DNA from: Bacteroidales bacterium
GTDB lineage: Bacteria; Bacteroidota; Bacteroidia; Bacteroidales; Bacteroidaceae
NCBI GenBank assembly: GCA_015060905.1
Contig: SUXQ01000001.1
Coordinates: forward strand, 97,256-161,255
Direction of reading: 5' to 3'
DNA length: 64,000 bases
Shown here: positions 61,085 through 64,000 of the stretch, piece after piece
How positions within the stretch are numbered: the first letter of the stretch is position 1
How the letters are laid out: each line of letters starts with the position of its first letter
Translations under genes and position numbers: made by a program
The notes under the pieces: generated by a model
Databases searched by the model: none
The model's input: only the letters and a program-made list of their open reading frames with translations
Told to the model about the DNA's origin: nothing

Positions 61085-61425
61085 ACAGTAAAATCGGCTC
61101 ACCGGCAATGTCTGGGGGGCTACGCAAAAAGTTTAGCTAATCTGAAGAAGAAAAATTTAAGGTCAGTAACCCCTCTGAGTTGAGCTCTAAAAGCTTTTAT
61201 TTTTGCATTAAAACTTTCAGCAAAAGCATTTGTCGAACGGTTGTCAAAGAAGTTGAGAATCTTTTCATAGTGCATATATATGGTTCTCATTACTTTTGCA
61301 AAAGCCACGAATCCGCATTTCTGGCACTCTTTCATACCATCTGGCAATCATTGTGTATGCAATACTTTGGATTTTGCTTGATGATAGACCAATCCCCATT
61401 GCCGTATAGTATTTTCTTATATCAA
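61085..61425 (-). pseudogene. Remnant of an ISAon1-like (ISL3-type) transposase
   Basis: Only the 3' part of a transposase is left. Residues from 61347 down to the TAG at 61120 include ILNFFDNRSTNAFAESFNAK and FFFRLAKLFA, the end of DDE transposases of this Bacteroidota IS group. Upstream sequence continues in a different frame (IAYTMIARWYERVPEMR), so there is a frameshift near 61340 and no start. Just past the stop, GGCTCACCGGCAATGTCTGG (61096-61115) may be the remaining IS end. The element is dead and has lost its left part. Confidence 0.75.
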
Positions 61426-61464
61426 TAAATTCCGGCTCAACTTTTTACGTTGAGCCGGAATTTA
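61426..61464. terminator. Perfect 16-bp hairpin
   Basis: TAAATTCCGGCTCAAC (61426-61441) with its complement (61449-61464), 7-nt loop. It overlaps the end of the broken gene at 61437-61595 and borders the IS remnant. It may be the terminator of the lost gene or an IS boundary. Confidence 0.55.
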
Positions 61465-61595
61465 TACTGAGCCACCTTCTGCTCTTTGCCGTCCGGGGTG
61501 GGGAAGTCTGCGTCGAACACAGGCTCTTATGTGCCACTGCCTATGCTGTCATTGTAAGCACGAGGATGGAGCTTATCGGTTTTCTGTACATACGT
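61437..61595 (-). pseudogene. C-terminal remnant of an unidentified gene, with an in-frame stop
   Basis: On the minus strand 53 codons read as protein-like sequence: TYVQKTDKLHPRAYNDSIG then GSGT, a TAA (61527-61529), then EPVFDADFPTPDGKEQKVAQ and YKFRLNVKS before the final TGA at 61437-61439. Composition and codon choice match neighbouring genes. It begins 17 nt after the GH51 stop. I do not recognise the family. It is probably the tail of a gene lost when the IS inserted or when the locus was deleted. Confidence 0.45.
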
Positions 61596-61612
61596 TTAAA
61601 ACTCTTGTTGTG

Positions 61613-64000
61613 TTACTGTTTGGACAGTACAAGCACTGTGTAGGAGTAGCTTGGGATGTCGCATGCAAGGCTGCCTGTGTTCTCAATGTTTTTCTTTACA
61701 GGGGTGATTTTCGTGGGGTTTTCGGGAGTGTTTACATCCTTCAACGGTGCTGCGAGGGTGATAGTCTGCGCTGTCTCCACCTTGCCGAATCCGCTGATGT
61801 CGAACTTGGCTTTTACACTCTTCCCCTCGATGTTTGCAATGTGAAGCACCATTTTTTTGCCATCTTCGCTGCGTGTGGCTGTAACATCCAAGCGGGGTTT
61901 GCTGCCCTCTACCGACGAACTAACCAACAGTGGCAGATGGTTCTCGGCTGCCATCTGCTGTGCATAGTAGGGGGGCATTCCCCACACTTGCGATGGTGTA
62001 AAGAATATCTGTCCTTGGTCCCATCCGTTATCATTTTGCTTGTATGGTTGTAGGGCGTTTGCCGCACACGAGGTGAGCATAAAGTCGCCCATGCGTCTTA
62101 CGGCATTCTGCAAGGTTACGTGCCCCAATGTGCGCTGCATGTTGTGTGTCCAGCCGTTCTCCTCGAAAATGGCACACTTCATTGTGGTGTTGGGATTCCA
62201 CTTGTGGAACAGCTCTTTCATCGTGCGCAACTCTTTCTCTACCTCCTGTCCGGCTGTCAGTGCGTCTGCCAACGGGTGGTAGTCCCAATAGTCGGCCTTT
62301 CCGTCCAATGCCTTGAATAATCTCTCGCTGTTGGGCGACTCGGGACGCCACCATGCGGTGATGACAAGCTTCACCGACGGGTCTTTGCTCTTGATGGCGT
62401 CGTGTAGAATGTTGAAGCGCTCAATGTATTGGTCGTATGTTGCGGGGTCGTCGCCCGAGTACATAACCTCTTCGTTGCCTATGCCTATGTACTTCACGCC
62501 ATAGGGCTTCGGGTGGCCGTTCTTGGCGCGTATCTTGCCCCATTTGGTCTTTGTAGAACCGTTCAGATACTCAATCATGTCTGCTGCATCCTCGGGTGTC
62601 TCGAAAATGTTTATCGCGAATGAGGGTGTGAAACCCGCCGCCTCGCAGAACTTTAGGAAATCCTCAATTCCGAATCCGTTTGTGGAGTATTTGTACCAAT
62701 GGCCTCTGTAAGGCGGGCGTTTGTCGGGGTCGCCAATCATCTTTTTGAAACGATACTCGTTGGCATTAATCATGGTGCCGCCGTAGCGCAGGAATGTGAG
62801 TCCCTGCTTCACCATTGCTTGCGAAATGTCGTTGCGATAGGGCAGTCCCTTGAAACGATCCTTGCCTGTGGTCATCAGTGTCACCTGGTCTATTTTCACA
62901 GCTCCCTCCGCATCAATGTATATTGCCATGCGCGCCTTGTCGTCGTCGGTATTCGAGGTCAGCGTGAATGCGTGGCGTTTCCAGCTTTTCGATAAGCCGT
63001 TGATGCGGCAGCGGGCATACTCCTTCTTGCCGTCGGCACTCTCGAGCACCACGAAGACTTTTCCTTTGCACGAAATGTTCTTCGCATAGAAACGTCCCTC
63101 GAATTTCTGCCCTTTGCGCACAGCTATTCCCCAACGGTTAAGGCTGGCGTTGGCAATGCCCACTGCACCGCTGCCCGAAACAAATTCTATTGTCTGAGAA
63201 TTGCTGCCGTTGTAGGCATCGTTGCTGTCGAGAAGATAGTTCCCCTTTGCGTCGCCCTTCAAAGCTGCATCCCACTGCATGCTCACCTGCTCGGGAGTCT
63301 TTGCTGCAAGTGAAAGGCTCTTCCCGTCTATTTTTAAGTTGCCGAAGTGTGTATCGACGTTCCACACGCGCAGAGCTACACTGCCATTGAGCAGGTCGGA
63401 GTCGGACAGATGAAACACACACACGTCCTTGTTGTTCAAGAATACTTTCACCTCGCCGTTTCCTATTGTCGCTTTAAGGTTGTTCCACTCGGTGGGTGTG
63501 CAGCTCACAGGTACATCCACAATGTGTGACCAATTGTTTTTGTGCTTGCCAACAACTATCTTTTTGCCGTTGCCGGCAAGGCTTATTTCGTAGCCATAGA
63601 AACTGTCGGCACCTACACGCGGACGCGACACGCACAACAGCAGCCCCGCATTGCCCGAGCCGCTGCCCGGCTTGTTGAACTTCACATCAACCTCCACTGT
63701 ACCCTCGGAAACAGCCTTTTTGCTTACAAGTTTGGCTCCACCGTGTGCAAGCGAGAATATATTGTTGCCATTGACGCTCCATTTGCCGCCGTACACATCG
63801 AAATGGTCGAATAGGGGGTTGGGGACGGGCTCTTCGAAGCTCTCGCCGAAAATCTTTTGGTCGTAAAGACCACCGTAAATTTCGTGGTTCACATCTTCGA
63901 TGCACGAGCCGTAGAGGTAGGGGGTTATATTTTGCTCCACCTTCTCGGCATCGACCTTTACAAGCACCTCCTCGCCCTGAGCAAACATAAGGGAGGGAAC
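61613..64000 (-). CDS. GH51-type alpha-L-arabinofuranosidase, 5' end beyond the window
   Basis: At least 795 aa visible. The frame stays open to the window edge (VPSLMFAQGEEV), so the start and most of the signal peptide lie outside; ...MFAQ looks like its end. The N-terminal block LYGSCIEDVNHEIYGGLYDQ belongs to GH51. It is then interrupted by a laminin-G/jelly-roll-like insert (about 70-215 of the visible part) and a further beta domain (about 225-375). The catalytic TIM barrel resumes with LRYGGTMINANEY, general acid/base Glu in YIGIGNEEVMY and nucleophile Glu in CAIFEENGWTHN. A C-terminal beta-sandwich ends in TVLVLSKQ. It releases arabinose from arabinan or arabinoxylan, probably in the periplasm or at the surface. 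Confidence 0.9.
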   Translation of the reverse strand, partial: VPSLMFAQGEEVLVKVDAEKVEQNITPYLYGSCIEDVNHEIYGGLYDQKIFGESFEEPVPNPLFDHFDVYGGKWSVNGNNIFSLAHGGAKLVSKKAVSEGTVEVDVKFNKPGSGSGNAGLLLCVSRPRVGADSFYGYEISLAGNGKKIVVGKHKNNWSHIVDVPVSCTPTEWNNLKATIGNGEVKVFLNNKDVCVFHLSDSDLLNGSVALRVWNVDTHFGNLKIDGKSLSLAAKTPEQVSMQWDAALKGDAKGNYLLDSNDAYNGSNSQTIEFVSGSGAVGIANASLNRWGIAVRKGQKFEGRFYAKNISCKGKVFVVLESADGKKEYARCRINGLSKSWKRHAFTLTSNTDDDKARMAIYIDAEGAVKIDQVTLMTTGKDRFKGLPYRNDISQAMVKQGLTFLRYGGTMINANEYRFKKMIGDPDKRPPYRGHWYKYSTNGFGIEDFLKFCEAAGFTPSFAINIFETPEDAADMIEYLNGSTKTKWGKIRAKNGHPKPYGVKYIGIGNEEVMYSGDDPATYDQYIERFNILHDAIKSKDPSVKLVITAWWRPESPNSERLFKALDGKADYWDYHPLADALTAGQEVEKELRTMKELFHKWNPNTTMKCAIFEENGWTHNMQRTLGHVTLQNAVRRMGDFMLTSCAANALQPYKQNDNGWDQGQIFFTPSQVWGMPPYYAQQMAAENHLPLLVSSSVEGSKPRLDVTATRSEDGKKMVLHIANIEGKSVKAKFDISGFGKVETAQTITLAAPLKDVNTPENPTKITPVKKNIENTGSLACDIPSYSYTVLVLSKQ

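Overview
The window is chromosomal DNA of a member of the Bacteroidota, most likely order Bacteroidales. Three things support this. Core genes are arranged as in Bacteroidales (DUF6089-uppS-bamA-skp-skp-murI, and porW-porX-tsaE). Several parts of the type IX secretion system (T9SS), which is confined to this phylum, are present: PorU, PorV, PorX and PorW. Several promoters fit the phylum's TTG-N19-TAnnTTTG pattern (-33/-7) exactly. The family is not settled. A class II (B12-dependent) ribonucleotide reductase, rubrerythrin, rubredoxin and Rex fit an anaerobic, gut-type lifestyle.

Layout. 1-452: tandem array of an 80-bp unit. 486-5737: TonB-dependent receptor, then a DASS-type anion transporter paired with an outer-membrane porin. 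5759-6047: terminator, tRNA-Leu and a dispersed copy of the 80-bp repeat. 6074-9472, minus strand: a lipoprotein with a Rieske/zinc-ribbon-like motif, then the run SUI1-pyrE-SRPBCC-argH. 9639-18365, plus strand: rex-FAH hydrolase-porU-porV-ispF-phosphoesterase-ribD. 18515-26757: an envelope biogenesis run, namely DUF6242-like lipoprotein, DUF6089-like protein, uppS, bamA, three skp/ompH paralogues and murI. 26760-29004, minus: O-methyltransferase, rbfA and a LolC/E-like permease, read divergently from xerD (29083) across a symmetric promoter. 30026-41915: repeat-borne promoter, large TPR lipoprotein, dprA, a degenerate M16-like lipoprotein, hflX, a two-domain esterase, class I fumarase and rubrerythrin. 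41985-46831, minus: folB, nrdJ and dnaA. 47380-48330: zinc-less sirtuin and rubredoxin. 48405-56711, minus: a cysteine-bearing membrane protein, a ZnuB-like permease, porW, porX, tsaE, a small hypothetical gene and a ygiQ-type radical SAM gene. 57107-60844: two FKBP isomerases, an Lrp/AsnC regulator and a C26-M19 peptidase fusion. 60900-61595: tRNA-Pro, an IS remnant and a broken gene. 61613-64000: a GH51-type arabinofuranosidase cut by the window edge.

How the genes work together. The outer membrane dominates. BamA, three Skp-like chaperones, uppS, murI and the LolC/E-like permease build the envelope. PorU/PorV (export and sorting) and PorX/PorW (regulation and motor coupling) are two separate parts of one T9SS, about 36 kb apart. 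Surface receptors, porins and carbohydrate-active enzymes (GH51, dual esterase) are the plausible users of that machinery.

The most unusual material is non-coding. An 80-bp repeat family whose dispersed copies carry the -7 promoter core is found near the TonB receptor, tRNA-Leu, the TPR lipoprotein and the cysteine-bearing membrane protein. There is also a perfectly symmetric divergent promoter, a 20-nt motif shared upstream of fumarase and skp3, and a long hairpin in the nrdJ leader. I found no CRISPR array, prophage, rRNA or biosynthetic cluster, and no wholly new multi-gene system.
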